Assembly (NCBI GenBank): GCA_022539475.1
Contig: VCMS01000019.1
Location: 186,001 to 250,000, forward strand
Reading direction: 5' to 3'
DNA: 64,000 bases
From: Gracilaria domingensis
Taxonomy: Eukaryota; Rhodophyta; Florideophyceae; Gracilariales; Gracilariaceae
The position numbers and the translations under genes are program-made. The stretch's first letter is position 1, and each line of letters opens with the position of its first letter. The notes beneath the pieces were generated by a model, which saw only the letters and a program-made list of their open reading frames with translations, searched no databases and was not told the DNA's origin. Of the stretch, positions 42,201 to 51,985 are shown in pieces.

Positions 42201-42257
42201 TTATTAACCCATCAGCAAGAACAATCGACTTTGATGCAAGAGACATTTGTGTTTTAA
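39234..42257 (+). CDS. OGDH: 2-oxoglutarate dehydrogenase E1, mitochondrial
   Basis: 1007 residues, single exon, close to the 1023 of human OGDH. The first 35 residues are basic and Ser/Ala-rich, a mitochondrial presequence. Then come SFMTGTNAVVLEEMYERY, the E1-typical SMIRAYRHRGHLVADLDPL, the thiamine-diphosphate region with MAHRGRLNVLANV and TVHLVINNQIGFTTDP, RHGHNELDQPMFTQP, the transketolase pyrimidine-binding domain and a C-terminal domain with WRQEESKNMGAWSYV. It decarboxylates 2-oxoglutarate in the TCA cycle as part of the OGDH complex. No sign of truncation. A 15-bp tandem duplication lies in the 3' UTR (42286-42315). Confidence 0.98.
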   Translation: MLRVRQLALVRALASNSTFVRSLATKARSATPALSGTKLDPSESFMTGTNAVVLEEMYERYTNDPNSVNASWTTFFHNLELNVAPGQAVELTRVNRNRLDAVPVGMTPGKDLFQISQDTIQLMSMIRAYRHRGHLVADLDPLRVNFQTQRGDSPDPYKIHREKEPSHYGFTEADMEREFVVAGELPGPPVRRLRDIVNMLKRVYCGKIGAEYRHMLSKEQKFWIGNILENETEQTFSVEERKQILKDLAEAELFELFLARKHTTAKRFGLEGGEALIPGLQAMLDYGSQLGVENIVLGMAHRGRLNVLANVTGKPLEQMFHEFLPHEDPFADSYLGSGDVKYHLGTSSKRRMPSGNTLQFSLLANPSHLEAVDPVVVGKTRAKQFFTDDFTREKTMAVMVHGDASFAGQGVVAETLELSDLRDYTTGGTVHLVINNQIGFTTDPREARSSPYPTDVAKTVGIPIFHVNGDCPESVVKVCKLAMEYRQRFQKDVVIDLFCYRRHGHNELDQPMFTQPHMYKLIKDHDTPLVIYKNRLIQEGVITEEEYQELKDSINTHLSEKFEQGKDWKPSAKDWLSSHWKGMKSEADLSVAQPTGIDISTLRDIGLRHCEVPKGFKMHSILKKQFADRRKSIEMGDGILWATAEALAIGSLLLEGYAVRLSGQDCERGTFSQRHAVLHNQDDVGIYIPLNHMDMGDQARFQVCNSNLSEMAVLGFETGYSLESPMSLVMWEAQFGDFANGAQVIIDTFIAAGERKWRRQSGLTLLLPHGYEGQGPEHSSARLERFLQMCDDDPDVWPDMDAATSKQIQACNWQVVNPSTPANYFHVLRRQVSREFRKPLIIMTPKSLLRDNLCKSSLSDLAEGTFFERIIPEQSTNMVEPEKMRRVVFCSGKVYYDILKERNVRNIDDVAIVRVEQLSPFPFDLVKKEAQKYPNAELVWRQEESKNMGAWSYVQPRFATALRDIEDGISRGQITYVGRAPSAAPATGSLLTHQQEQSTLMQETFVF

Positions 42258-42285
42258 GTAGACCTTTCGAAAGAGAACTGTTGTA

Positions 42286-42315
42286 CGAACCCAAACAGAA
42301 CGAACCCAAACAGAA
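42286..42315 (+). repeat. 15-bp tandem duplication in OGDH 3' UTR
   Basis: cgaacccaaacagaa repeated twice, 28 bp after the OGDH stop. Confidence 0.95.
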
Positions 42316-42389
42316 CAAGACTAGAATGCTCTTGAGTTGTATTTCTTCATCAGGTGTAGTTCCGAAATAAACTAACCTTCAATTAATCT

Positions 42390-42768
42390 TCACTCGCGCT
42401 TCGATCTATAACCTTTCGAATTCCTGTTGTTCGAACCTGCAGCTAACAAAGCTTCGATTAAGTCTTTACCATAACGAACCCATGCGATCACAACAGCCAG
42501 AACGGAAACTAGAAAGATAGAGAACAGTATAACGAGTAACCTCCGCTTCATCTCGAAAGTTTTCGGATGGCCGTCAGACAGTATTTAGGACTCAAGCTCA
42601 GAAATTATGTCCTCGGCGACAAATACATGTCTTTGAAGTCAAAGAAGTTAGACATACCTGATCCTTCTCAAGTTGAAGGTCGGCAGAAGGAGATGAGTGC
42701 GGATCACCCGCACTGCCAAGAAGTTGAGCAAGGAGACGCTGATCCTCTGGAGAAAGAGCATCGGTCAT
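42390..42768 (-). CDS. small single-pass membrane protein (two exons)
   Basis: Exons 42768-42658 and 42551-42390 join in phase across a 106-bp GT-AG intron, giving 90 residues. Exon 1 encodes SPEDQRLLAQLLG and an acidic linker. Exon 2 begins with a basic MKRR followed by a strong membrane helix (LLVILFSIFLVSVLAVVIAW) and a basic tail. This is the topology of a small tail-anchored protein. Exon 1 stays open upstream to an ATG at 43083, which would give a protein of about 195 residues; which start is used is undecided. No family recognised. The gene is convergent with OGDH and divergent from the fibrillin gene. Confidence 0.5.
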
Positions 42769-43157
42769 GCTGGTGCAAAACACAGTGAGATGCTTAAAAC
42801 GAAAGCTTAGGTTAGCTAGCACTCTGTACAAGGTGATACCGACTTTGACATGGGTGAAGATGACCTGAAGTACATTCGAATCCCTTAGGGAGGAGTTGTT
42901 ACCAAAGGCAAAAACGAGTCTCACAGCTCCGAGACAGACGCACAAGTTGTGCGGCACAACCAGGTCATCCCTCCCTTCCAAAAATACAAGATTTTCGTCC
43001 CAAGAGATGCCTGGGATCTCAATGATCCATCTTCGATCTGTCCTGCGCGAAGGACCTCTTCTGTCTTGTCGCCAACTCTGCATCGTTGCCAAAACCACAT
43101 GGCCTTAACCTCCCCATCGCATTAATCTTTTGCTTCAGTAAAATTAGCGTATGAGCA

Positions 43158-43922
43158 ATGAAGCTCCGTTCTACCTGCAGTACGGATTCCCTCGCGTTTG
43201 CTACGACTTCCTCGTTCACGTCCTTCTTACGAGGAACCCGTAACAGAGAATTTGTCAATACATGGCGCTTTACGAATCGCGTTCATGTCGCGAAAAGAAA
43301 GCCGGCTCGATCCTTAATCACTATATCCCGTGTAGGGGATGCAGTCGGAATAGAAAACAATCTTCTGGAGACAATATCCACTCTTCGAGGTTCATCAGAA
43401 CGAGAGGAACCTTTGTTGAATTTACTAAGAACTCGAAAGCCTGACATATTTCACGACGCAGAGCAACTAGTCTCAGATTTGGAAAAGACATCTGGCGGAT
43501 TCAGGGTAAACAACAACAAGTTGAAGGGTCTGCTTCCTGGGAAGTGGAGACTGGTGCTAACGAATAGCAAAGCCGTTGAGAAAAACGCCGGAAGTATCAC
43601 GGGTCTTGGCTCTTTGCCGGGTGCGAAATGCACCAGGGTGGACGTTATACTAAACAAAGATGGAACCGCGCGAACTGTGGAAGGAATCGAAGTGTTTGGA
43701 GGACTTATCAAGGGAGAAAACTCTTTGGAGGGGAAATGGCGGATCACTGGGAATGGAGTTCTGGAAGTTACGTACGCCCGTGCTGTGCTCCTCGGGAAAA
43801 CCAAAATACGAGCAGACAGCAAGGCTGTATTGAGAACGTCATATTGCAGCGCTAACGTCCGTCTCGCCAGAAGTGCGTCGGGGGAGTTCTATGTCTTTGT
43901 CCAAGACAGAGAAACAGCATAA
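43158..43922 (+). CDS. PAP/fibrillin family plastid lipid-associated protein
   Basis: 254 residues. The first 60 are rich in Ser, Thr, Arg and Lys, as in a plastid transit peptide. The PAP_fibrillin domain follows: a helical lead, LLPGKWRLVLTNS, a TRVDVILNKDGTART beta segment, GKWRITGNGVLEVTYARAVLLG and a terminal GEFYVFVQDR. Fibrillins are lipocalin-like proteins of thylakoids and plastoglobules involved in lipid storage and stress. The sub-class is not clear. No intron. Confidence 0.82.
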   Translation: MKLRSTCSTDSLAFATTSSFTSFLRGTRNREFVNTWRFTNRVHVAKRKPARSLITISRVGDAVGIENNLLETISTLRGSSEREEPLLNLLRTRKPDIFHDAEQLVSDLEKTSGGFRVNNNKLKGLLPGKWRLVLTNSKAVEKNAGSITGLGSLPGAKCTRVDVILNKDGTARTVEGIEVFGGLIKGENSLEGKWRITGNGVLEVTYARAVLLGKTKIRADSKAVLRTSYCSANVRLARSASGEFYVFVQDRETA

Positions 43923-44171
43923 GCGTGTACATATGCGCCCCAACGACCACACGTTATGACTACCAGATGGGCCTTTTCTATTAGAGGCCGAGTTGAACGA
44001 GACGCCTGCAAATATAAACCGCAAACGACTTCCCTTAGAGTGACATTCAGAGAACGTTTATTTTCCCCATAGCCCAAATGGAACGTGGTTCAAGCCATCT
44101 TCATTGTTTTTTCAGAAGTGTAGAAAATCCTCGTCTTTGAAAGCGGTCCCTCGTATCATATCTCGTTGTGG
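43923..44171. other. short spacer, convergent 3' ends
   Basis: Fibrillin and the DNL zinc-finger gene converge here; nothing else seen. Confidence 0.4.
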
Positions 44172-44815
44172 TCATTCACTTCTTTCAGCTTGTCCTTGGT
44201 CCTCAGTTTTTGACTTTGAGTCTTCCGTTCCATCAGCCCCGCCCCCATGTTCACTGATATCATCAATTACATTTGCTGCAACATTTGTACGGAAGCACAA
44301 TTTTGTGTCAGAAACTTCAGTAGATGTAGCAATATTATGAATCGAACCTTTGAATATAACTTACAGACAAGCTTTTCTAAATTGAATGTTGAAGAATTGA
44401 CTCTAGTAACATTCACTCCCACGTCTTTAGCTATTTCCTCCACGTTTCTTCTACCCCCTGTTAAGTGAGCATACATTCCTATGTTGTCAGCTATGATATG
44501 ATGCTTGTTGCATGACGGGCATTGAATGAGCACAGTGCCTTTCTCGTAGCTCTTTCTCTTGATTGTTTTCGTAACGCGTTGATTGCATGAGTCAGCATTG
44601 CATGTGAAAGATATGCCAATTGTATCAGAGCCAACAAATCCCACCTTTCCCTCACTAGAGGCTTTCGAGAAGCCTTTCCCTGAAGGTAAACGATTAGGCT
44701 GTTCTCCGTTCCTCTTTGCATATATTGGAATTAGTGGTCTATGCCTAGTTCTCGTTCTCAAATTCAGTTGACGAACAAAGCTTGGAAACGCATGTGAGAT
44801 GAACAAGTACTCCAT
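44172..44815 (-). CDS. DNL-type zinc-finger Hsp70 escort protein (two exons)
   Basis: Exons 44815-44365 and 44275-44172 join in phase over an 89-bp intron, giving 184 residues. After a basic 55-residue leader comes the DNL domain: SFTCNADSCNQRVTKTI and CPSCNKHHIIADN, the four zinc cysteines and the conserved HHIIADN loop, then GMYAHLTGGRRNVEEIAK. The domain belongs to Tim15/Zim17/HEP1 and plant ZR proteins, which keep mitochondrial or plastid Hsp70 soluble. Exon 2 adds an acidic tail (DSKSKTEDQGQAE). Mitochondrion and plastid are both possible from the leader. Confidence 0.9.
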
Positions 44816-46172
44816 TCAAACTGCCGACTCGTTAGGCTAGAGACCTCTCTTGCTGGTCTTCCTTGCTGGGAAACACGCTGGATGTATGAGCGATTTCGCT
44901 TGAGAAGAATTGTGTGCCGATAGGTGGGGAGGATGCCACGAGAATTTGTCGGAATCTTGAAGCTCAAGGGCAGCCTGCAATGGATGGATGCTGACTTTCC
45001 ATGAGCAAAAAAACGGGTGAGATATTTGAGTTCAGAGAAAAACATCGCAATGTGGGAGATCTATTCGAGGCAGAGCTACAGTCGGTCCTACAGATCAAGG
45101 CGGACATCCACTTGATGTCCGTATGATGTGGCCTACAGACTGTAGTACAGAGGTACAAAGTTTTTGTCGCTCTCCCTATGATAGCCTCCCTACGAATCCA
45201 GGCCTCACAGCCTAAGGGCGCCAAGCTCACAGTACACAAACGTTGCTCTCTCCTATTCTGTTCAGCGAAACGCCCTCTCTGGAGGAAGGCCAGTTAGTAG
45301 TTTTGAGTTCCACGCAAGAATTCACGCAATTCCTGCTTCGGGTGCTTTCATGAAAGCTTTTCACAGCCCGTATTTCCTTCGTTGTTCTGCCTTTATATGT
45401 ATGTTGGGACTCCCAACCACATGAAACCCTTCTTTTTGAGTTGCGGTACCAAAGGTACCCTTAAGCGCCTCCTCAGCAAGACGACCAAGACGACGAAATG
45501 GGCTCACCAAAGGTGATGTTAAGGGTCTTCGTTAATGAAACCCGCTCTCATTCTTGCTTGCCTAAATGCATCCAGGAACGCTCAGGATTGCTTTAATCAT
45601 GTTGTGCCCGAAATTCCGGCTACTATACGTGCTAGGCAGTCCAGGTTAAGTGGGATATCCCCTGGTACACTGAGGAAAATGTGGGAAGACCACAGTTGTA
45701 AAGGTAATGAGAGTACCCAATGAAGGAACGGTTTCGTATACTATGTAGTACATAGTATGTACCCAGAAGGGTCGTAAGTTCATTTTCTGAAGGCTCTCGT
45801 AAATATCGGCATGGCGGTTGGGGTTTGGCTTTGCACCCGGTTCAAGTCTACTCCAATCAATGGACCATGGTAGACTGGACGCAATTATTCTTCGCCAAAG
45901 CAATATGCGGAGGGTAAATTACTTTGGCGGTTTTGACTTTACCATGTTAAAGGGCGCCAACCCACTATTACTAATTCATCTGCATTCATTATCAAGCGCA
46001 CGTCTCGTATACGAACTCTTCACCAAGAATCGTCTGGGTCCTTGAATAAGTGGCCCACGATATTTGTCTCAGTAGACACCCCCGACTCTCACAAAGTGTG
46101 CCTTTCATCTTCACAATTTCGGAGACAGGGACAAAGTTTATCCTTCGTGGTTACTTCAAAGAACTTTCTGAA
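44816..46172. other. 1.35-kb gene-free spacer
   Basis: Short chance frames only. A 21-bp palindrome (atactatgta g tacatagtat) lies at 45738-45758. Confidence 0.5.
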
Positions 46173-48617
46173 ATGATTGACTCTGAAGGAGATTACCGGT
46201 TTGATGATGCGAGCGAAAGCTTTTCGTCAGATGACATGCTTTCCTTAGCGCAAACTTACGACGAAATCGCTGTGCCCTTAACACCGCGCTTCAAAACGTT
46301 CAAGAAGCTTGAAGTTATCGATTCAAAACGCATCAACTTCATAGCGAGAGCATATAACGTTGCGGCTCTTATCGGGCTTACGTTCTCCGCAACAGTGATT
46401 ATCTTCGCTAGAACTATGTTCTCAAGGTCGTTCGAAGGCATTCCTGGTCAGTTCCCAGATCTCTTTGTTTATACATTCCCGAAAGCATTCGTCTTGGTCG
46501 ACAGCGTTTTGTTCTATATCTTATTTGCTTATTCCCTGTTATTGCTCACGATATTTGCCAGTGTTCTCATAAAACAGGGGAAAGACAGCTTGCTCAGCGA
46601 GCAAGTATGGGTCCTTTTGCTCCTTGTATCAACGGCAGTGTATCTCATTCCGTTTGAGGCGAGCATTCGTTTAAGACGAGACTATCTCAATCTCCCAGTG
46701 CCGGAATTGGGGAATGATGTTTCAATCATTGACTTCTTCGTATGTCTTCGTTTTGGCTCATTTTCCTTCATATATATCCTCTACTTATGGTTTGGTGCAC
46801 ATAGTTACCGATATTTAGGCAGGGCAGTTTCTTTCAAGGATTGGAAATTCTACGCGCCAAAACTTGTTCTAATCCTAACTTATGTTACATACAAGCTCGC
46901 GATCCTTTTCGTATATCGAATAACTTTCTCGGAAATGCCATTCGCTTCCTTGGTCGGCTTTCTTAATTTGTACGGTGCTGTTAACGAATGGCCTACATTA
47001 GGTGTGACAACAGCTGTTCTTCTAACTACGTTGGAGATAACGATTGCACTTTGGATCTGTTTCGATGTACAAAGAACCTTCAGAGTTCTCCGAAAAGCCC
47101 CCTACGTTAAGCATCGGACAAAAATACTAGGTTTTCGTTTCTTCTTGCACCAACAAATGGTGTTCAACACCGTATATATAACTACATATCTGTTGATTCT
47201 ATTTGGCCTTCCAAATGGTGCTCAGATTCTGCAATTCTCTATCCACGTGAAACAGCAAGAGGGGCGCGGCTCGTATTTCGACGTTCTGTACATACCGTTT
47301 GGGCTCAACTTGTGTATTCTGGCTTTCGCCACCATCGAAGCATATACAAATCTCCCTGCAGAAATGAATTTAAAGAGAAGTCTTCTTCGCTGCCAGTATA
47401 GATATGTGAATAATGAGAAGGAGCAGTGCGAACCGGTAATGTATCGAAGCAAAGAACCATATTCGTTTTCAAACGATGGTTTGGAGCTGCGACCCAATTG
47501 CTTCATCATGCAGACAACTGTTGAATTATTCAACTTTTCCTGGTTTGTCTACTATCATGGGACTGCAAAGGAGAACAAGCTAGTGCGGGAGAAGAACAGT
47601 CTACCAGTTAAGATAAGGGATTTCTTGTATGACGAGACCACAGACACAAAAGCCATCGTTGCCGAGTCCCCAGATAGGATTATTGTGGCGTTCAAAGGAA
47701 CATCAAGCACGCAAAACCTTCGTACAGATATCAAAGTTTTGCACAGATCGCTTGCGCATGTACTGGACATCGAAGACGCTTCTGTGACTCAGCAACATTC
47801 ATTGTCATCTACTTCATGCAAATATCTAAGAAGAGCCAAAGTTCATGCTGGATTTGCAGACGCATACCGCTCCATAAAAGGAAATCTTCGTCGAATATTG
47901 TCATCCATCTGTAGAGAACAGCAACGCCTCGTACTTTTCACAGGACATAGTCTCGGCGGAGCCCTAGCAACACTTTGCAGCATAGATGCCTTGATTAACG
48001 TGGGTATTCCAAGTCGAAAGATCGCAGTGTCGACTTTCGGATCTCCACGTGTTGGTAACGAACCATTCCAGGAGCTTTATGACGCTGAAATTCTGATGCA
48101 TTGGCGTATTGTTGCAGGTGGTGACATGATTTCTCGTCTTCCGAAACTTGGTTATAGACATGTTGGCAAGAAGGTGATCCTTACTTCTAGTGGGGAGCTT
48201 TTCATTGATCCAAGTGCATTAGAAATGATTTTCTGGCACTCTCAGACCGCCTCAATCGTACACCACCGAAAGGCTTGTTACTTACTTGCAATAGATGCCT
48301 GGTGCAAGAATCTCGGAACCGACTACAAACCAGACTTCTGGCCCTTCCCAGTTTCCGAAAACGACAGCCGGAAGTTTGCCACCACTTTTCAGAAACCCAA
48401 CAGCAGAAGAGCGAACTACACTTCGGGATCGAGAACACATTTCGGAAAACGATCAGTAGATCGGGCCAAGCGTCTACAAGTATTCGCGGATGCAATTGAT
48501 GGATTACGTAGCAGTCGCGAAGAATTCACGGAACCAAGTGAAGCAGTGGTGTCTAGATGGGAACTGCTGGCCGCATCTGTAATCAATCAACAAAGTTCAT
48601 CCGGCCTTCCAGCGTAA
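46173..48617 (+). CDS. multi-pass membrane class 3 lipase, paralogue of 23001-26465
   Basis: 814 residues from ATG 46173; an in-frame GTG at 46050 was rejected. A short acidic N-terminus is followed by about eight membrane helices between residues 50 and 400 and a lipase class 3 domain: IIVAFKGTS, GFADAYRSI, LFTGHSLGGALATLCS near 590, VSTFGSPRVGNEPF and GGDMISRLPKLGYRHVG. The helix bundle and the KHRTKILGFRFFLHQ loop closely match the longer paralogue, which has an extra 230-residue disordered N-terminus. It likely acts on membrane lipids at a surface or lumen. Its stop overlaps the convergent carbamoyltransferase by 35 bp. Confidence 0.88.
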   Translation: MIDSEGDYRFDDASESFSSDDMLSLAQTYDEIAVPLTPRFKTFKKLEVIDSKRINFIARAYNVAALIGLTFSATVIIFARTMFSRSFEGIPGQFPDLFVYTFPKAFVLVDSVLFYILFAYSLLLLTIFASVLIKQGKDSLLSEQVWVLLLLVSTAVYLIPFEASIRLRRDYLNLPVPELGNDVSIIDFFVCLRFGSFSFIYILYLWFGAHSYRYLGRAVSFKDWKFYAPKLVLILTYVTYKLAILFVYRITFSEMPFASLVGFLNLYGAVNEWPTLGVTTAVLLTTLEITIALWICFDVQRTFRVLRKAPYVKHRTKILGFRFFLHQQMVFNTVYITTYLLILFGLPNGAQILQFSIHVKQQEGRGSYFDVLYIPFGLNLCILAFATIEAYTNLPAEMNLKRSLLRCQYRYVNNEKEQCEPVMYRSKEPYSFSNDGLELRPNCFIMQTTVELFNFSWFVYYHGTAKENKLVREKNSLPVKIRDFLYDETTDTKAIVAESPDRIIVAFKGTSSTQNLRTDIKVLHRSLAHVLDIEDASVTQQHSLSSTSCKYLRRAKVHAGFADAYRSIKGNLRRILSSICREQQRLVLFTGHSLGGALATLCSIDALINVGIPSRKIAVSTFGSPRVGNEPFQELYDAEILMHWRIVAGGDMISRLPKLGYRHVGKKVILTSSGELFIDPSALEMIFWHSQTASIVHHRKACYLLAIDAWCKNLGTDYKPDFWPFPVSENDSRKFATTFQKPNSRRANYTSGSRTHFGKRSVDRAKRLQVFADAIDGLRSSREEFTEPSEAVVSRWELLAASVINQQSSSGLPA

Positions 48618-51164
48618 TCTTTGACTTTAACGAAAAACTTTCTCCGTCCTTTGGATGATCTCTTTCACAGTATATGAGTTGGTTTTTGAACAAACCGTCT
48701 ATTCGGAGTAGCACATCGTCCACTGAGGGCAGATCTGTAGCCTCGAAGTCTGCACCACAAGCATCAGTAAGAGATGGACTTATACTTCGGAGAACGTGGG
48801 AAACTGTGCATGTACGGAGCTGGTGAACAATTTCCAAGATTTCAAGTTGCAGACCATCCATAAGTTCCACATTTTGCTCTTCGAAATGAAAATCGGAGGC
48901 CTCGCCGTCAACCTTGAGGGTTCTGCCGAGTACGGTGATACTTGTCAGCAAACATTCGCCGTGGGCATTTTGAACTTGCTGCGATCTGAACCCACAACAT
49001 GCAGAAGATATTTTGCAGCCTAGTGTGAATGAAAATTCTTCTCTCTTTGACAAGATGTAACCGGGGAAAATGAGGTAATCAATTCCCTCAGCTCGGAGAA
49101 ACGTCTTCATGGCATCAATCGGTGATTCAACGATTGGCTCCCCAGCAGTGTTAAAGGAGGTATTCAATACCATTGGTATATTTGTCATGGCGTGAAAATG
49201 GCTGACTAGGGAATGAAAGTCCGGGTTCTGGTCTTGGGTTAATGTCTGTAGACGTGAAGTTCCGTCAACATGAACAACAGCAGGTATGAGGTGACACATG
49301 TTTGCCTTCTGCGTTAAAGACATAAACGGTGATGATTCTGAACCAGAATTCTCGAACCAATGCGACACATACTCCGCCAAGACTGAGGGAGCAAAGGGCC
49401 GGAAAGACTCTCGTTTCTTCACAGTTTCATTAAGATGGTAGACCATGTTTTTATCTCTAGGGTCTGCTAGAATTGATCTGCTTCCTAAAGCCCTTGGACC
49501 GAATTCACTTCTTCCGTTAAACCATGCCACCACACTTCCCCTGGCAAGCGCTGCAGCGGCTTCTTTCGCGGAATCACCTCGTTTCTCTCGAATCCACGGC
49601 CTGTAGCGGTCTATCGCCTGTGATATGTCCTCGTGAGAATATCTCCTTCCCAGATACGGTTTGAAAGTCTTCGGGCAGTACTGCACATGTCGGCCAGACA
49701 TTTGTGAAATGAAGGAAAGACCAAAAAACGCGCAGCCGATAGCGATTCCTTCATCCCCGGGGAATGGGGGGACGAAGAACCCCTTTACGCTTGGAATGGA
49801 GCTTAAGATACCGTTCATGGCGCTGTTAAGAGCGACACCGCCTGCAAGAACAAGATTGCACTCTCCTGTATCAGACATCAATTTTGAAATGAAATCGAAC
49901 GCGACTTGTTCTAAGTCCTGTTGAATGCGATGAGCAATATGTTCGAAATGGCTTCGAAGCTTTCTCCCCTCTGGGGTGTTATCACAGTCAGCAATGCTTT
50001 TTTCCAAGTTCTCCAGACCATTCGTTCTTCCAATTTCCATGTCAATACTGCCATCGTAGAGACGGCCCTGTATAAAGTATCTTTCTCCTTCAGAGAGGTT
50101 GAGTAGAGTTTTTCCATATGGAGCCAAACCCATTACCTTGCAAGAACAGATCGGTCTTTGTCAGTACATCGTTGTTCTAAAGGCAGAAAATTTGTGTGGG
50201 CTTGATGCACCCAAGCCTATCATCATGTGACGTAGAGTTGGCGTTCGCTTACCTTTCCACAATTGTTCCAGTCCTTGAAGACTATGGCCGATACACGGCT
50301 GTACATTGCTCCAATGCTGTCCATTTCCTCAAAGGAATGATTAGATAGTTCAGAAGGAGCGTTCTCCGGGGTCCATCTCTTGAATATTCGAGCGAAATGA
50401 ACACCATTTCGACGTTTTTCAAAGACGTACGCAGTTTCTGCCTCTCGAAAGGATACGCCAGGTCGATCATCTACATCTCTGGGATATTCCCTAAAGCCAG
50501 TGCTGTTTCGAACAAATCCGGGGCAGGAAAGCTCAGAGATATGGGATACATCACGGCTAGACTGGGCAACTAGCCAGTCATCTCTTGCATCTCCCATGCC
50601 ATCCATAACGACCATCACCCCTCGATTGAAAGGACAACTGCAAACAGCCGAATACGCGTGGGCGAGATGGTGAGATAGTTCTATTTTGGTGGCTGCCGGT
50701 GCGTATCGTTCTGACCCTTGAAGATAAGATGCCTCTGAACCTATAAGATTCCAGGGAGAACGATAAGATGAAGGAACGTATCCCAATGATGTCTGAAAGG
50801 GAATGCGTGTTTCGAAAGGCAGAATCCGAAAGTGATGGTTGTTGGCAACAACTAGTTGTACATGGGAAGCAACATCTGATGCCGTCTCATCATCAGATGC
50901 TACTGATTCCATTGCGTGGAGAACTAAATCGGCTACGTCTCCACCATCATGTTTACGACGTGTAAGACGTTCTTTGCTCTGTGCAAAGAGCAGCTTACCT
51001 GAGCTCGAGTCTACAAGAGCCACAGAAGCATCGTGAGAATACTGATTAATACCGATGACAATGGGAGGCGTGACACACTTTGCTTGTCCCCGCCGATATT
51101 GCTGAGCTTGCCGTTTTCGGGAAGCTGGAAACAAGGGCAAATTAGTAGTAATGAAAGCAATCAT
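48583..51164 (-). CDS. NodU/TobZ-type carbamoyltransferase (two exons)
   Basis: Exons 51164-50253 and 50136-48583 join in phase over a 116-bp intron, giving 821 residues. The junction rebuilds the family motif GK-VMGLAPYGK. The N-terminal Kae1-like half reads GINQYSHDASVALVD, HHLAHAYSAV (metal/nucleotide site) and VVMDGMGD. The C-terminal carbamoyltransferase half has GGVALNSAMNG, FVPPFPGDEGIAIG, WFNGRSEFGPRALGSRSI, and PMVLNTSFNTAGEPIV. Enzymes of this family transfer carbamoyl from carbamoyl phosphate, via carbamoyl-adenylate, to sugars or antibiotics. A C-terminal extension of about 150 residues matches nothing I know. A bacterial origin is possible but the intron shows it is nuclear. Confidence 0.92.
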
Positions 51165-51985
51165 CTACTTCGTAACAACTTCAGCGAATCATGAACCACC
51201 GAATCTCCGAAGACGGCCAAGGAGTTCGCAGCCCTCAAAAAGAGCACATCCGAAATATAAGATCACAGTGAAACTGCTCCTCGTCGAAACTTTCGGCTCG
51301 TAAATGTTATTCAGATTGCCAATTTCGAAATGTGCTCCTCGCGGTATACCAAGGGTAGAGGGCTACCTAGGCCATGGCCCATGGCCTCCAAAGGTGAGCG
51401 CTATGTTATGCAGAGTCAGGAATGTTGTTGAGCTAGCCTGGTACGATGGGTAAGGTAAGAGCGTTATCTACGCGCAGCCTACGCTCGTATTCAAGAGCCA
51501 AACTGCAGTGCGCTGCGCACAACGCTTCTTCTCGCTACTATCCCTGCACACTATTGGTCATACTGTTTTAACTGTCAAAGTTTATACCCTTGAGCACACC
51601 AGCAGGTACCTCAGTAGCTTTTTCCATATGGTAAATGATATTCTATCAGGATGTAGGTATATGACAACATGTTGAGGGCATCAGCACACCTATTAGGCAA
51701 TCCAAGGAAGTTCCACAGTCGCGAACAAACCCTTGCCGTGATTGCTTTTTGTGAAACTCTTCTTGTACTTTCGTATACATCTTCTGGTACAATTCAAGAC
51801 GGGAAAATATGAGACAACGGACAGGAGTTTTCTAACCAAAGAGATAATGACTTTTCTGAAGTCAATGAGTCCGAAAGGTTTGCAAACTTGCCAAATGCCT
51901 GGTGATTATGAATACTTCTGTCACTAGTGGTTAATCATGATGAAGCGGAACTCGTTCTGACGCCAAAACTTCAATCGCATAGTTT
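51165..51985. other. gene-free spacer
   Basis: No coding signal; contains promoter of the carbamoyltransferase. Confidence 0.45.

Noticed and set aside
45790-45860. tRNA-like B box (ggttcaagtct) near 45837
   Set aside because: No cloverleaf or A box at the right distance could be drawn.
46050-46172. N-terminal extension of the second lipase from GTG 46050
   Set aside because: No ATG; the first ATG in frame is 46173 and the added residues have no family match.
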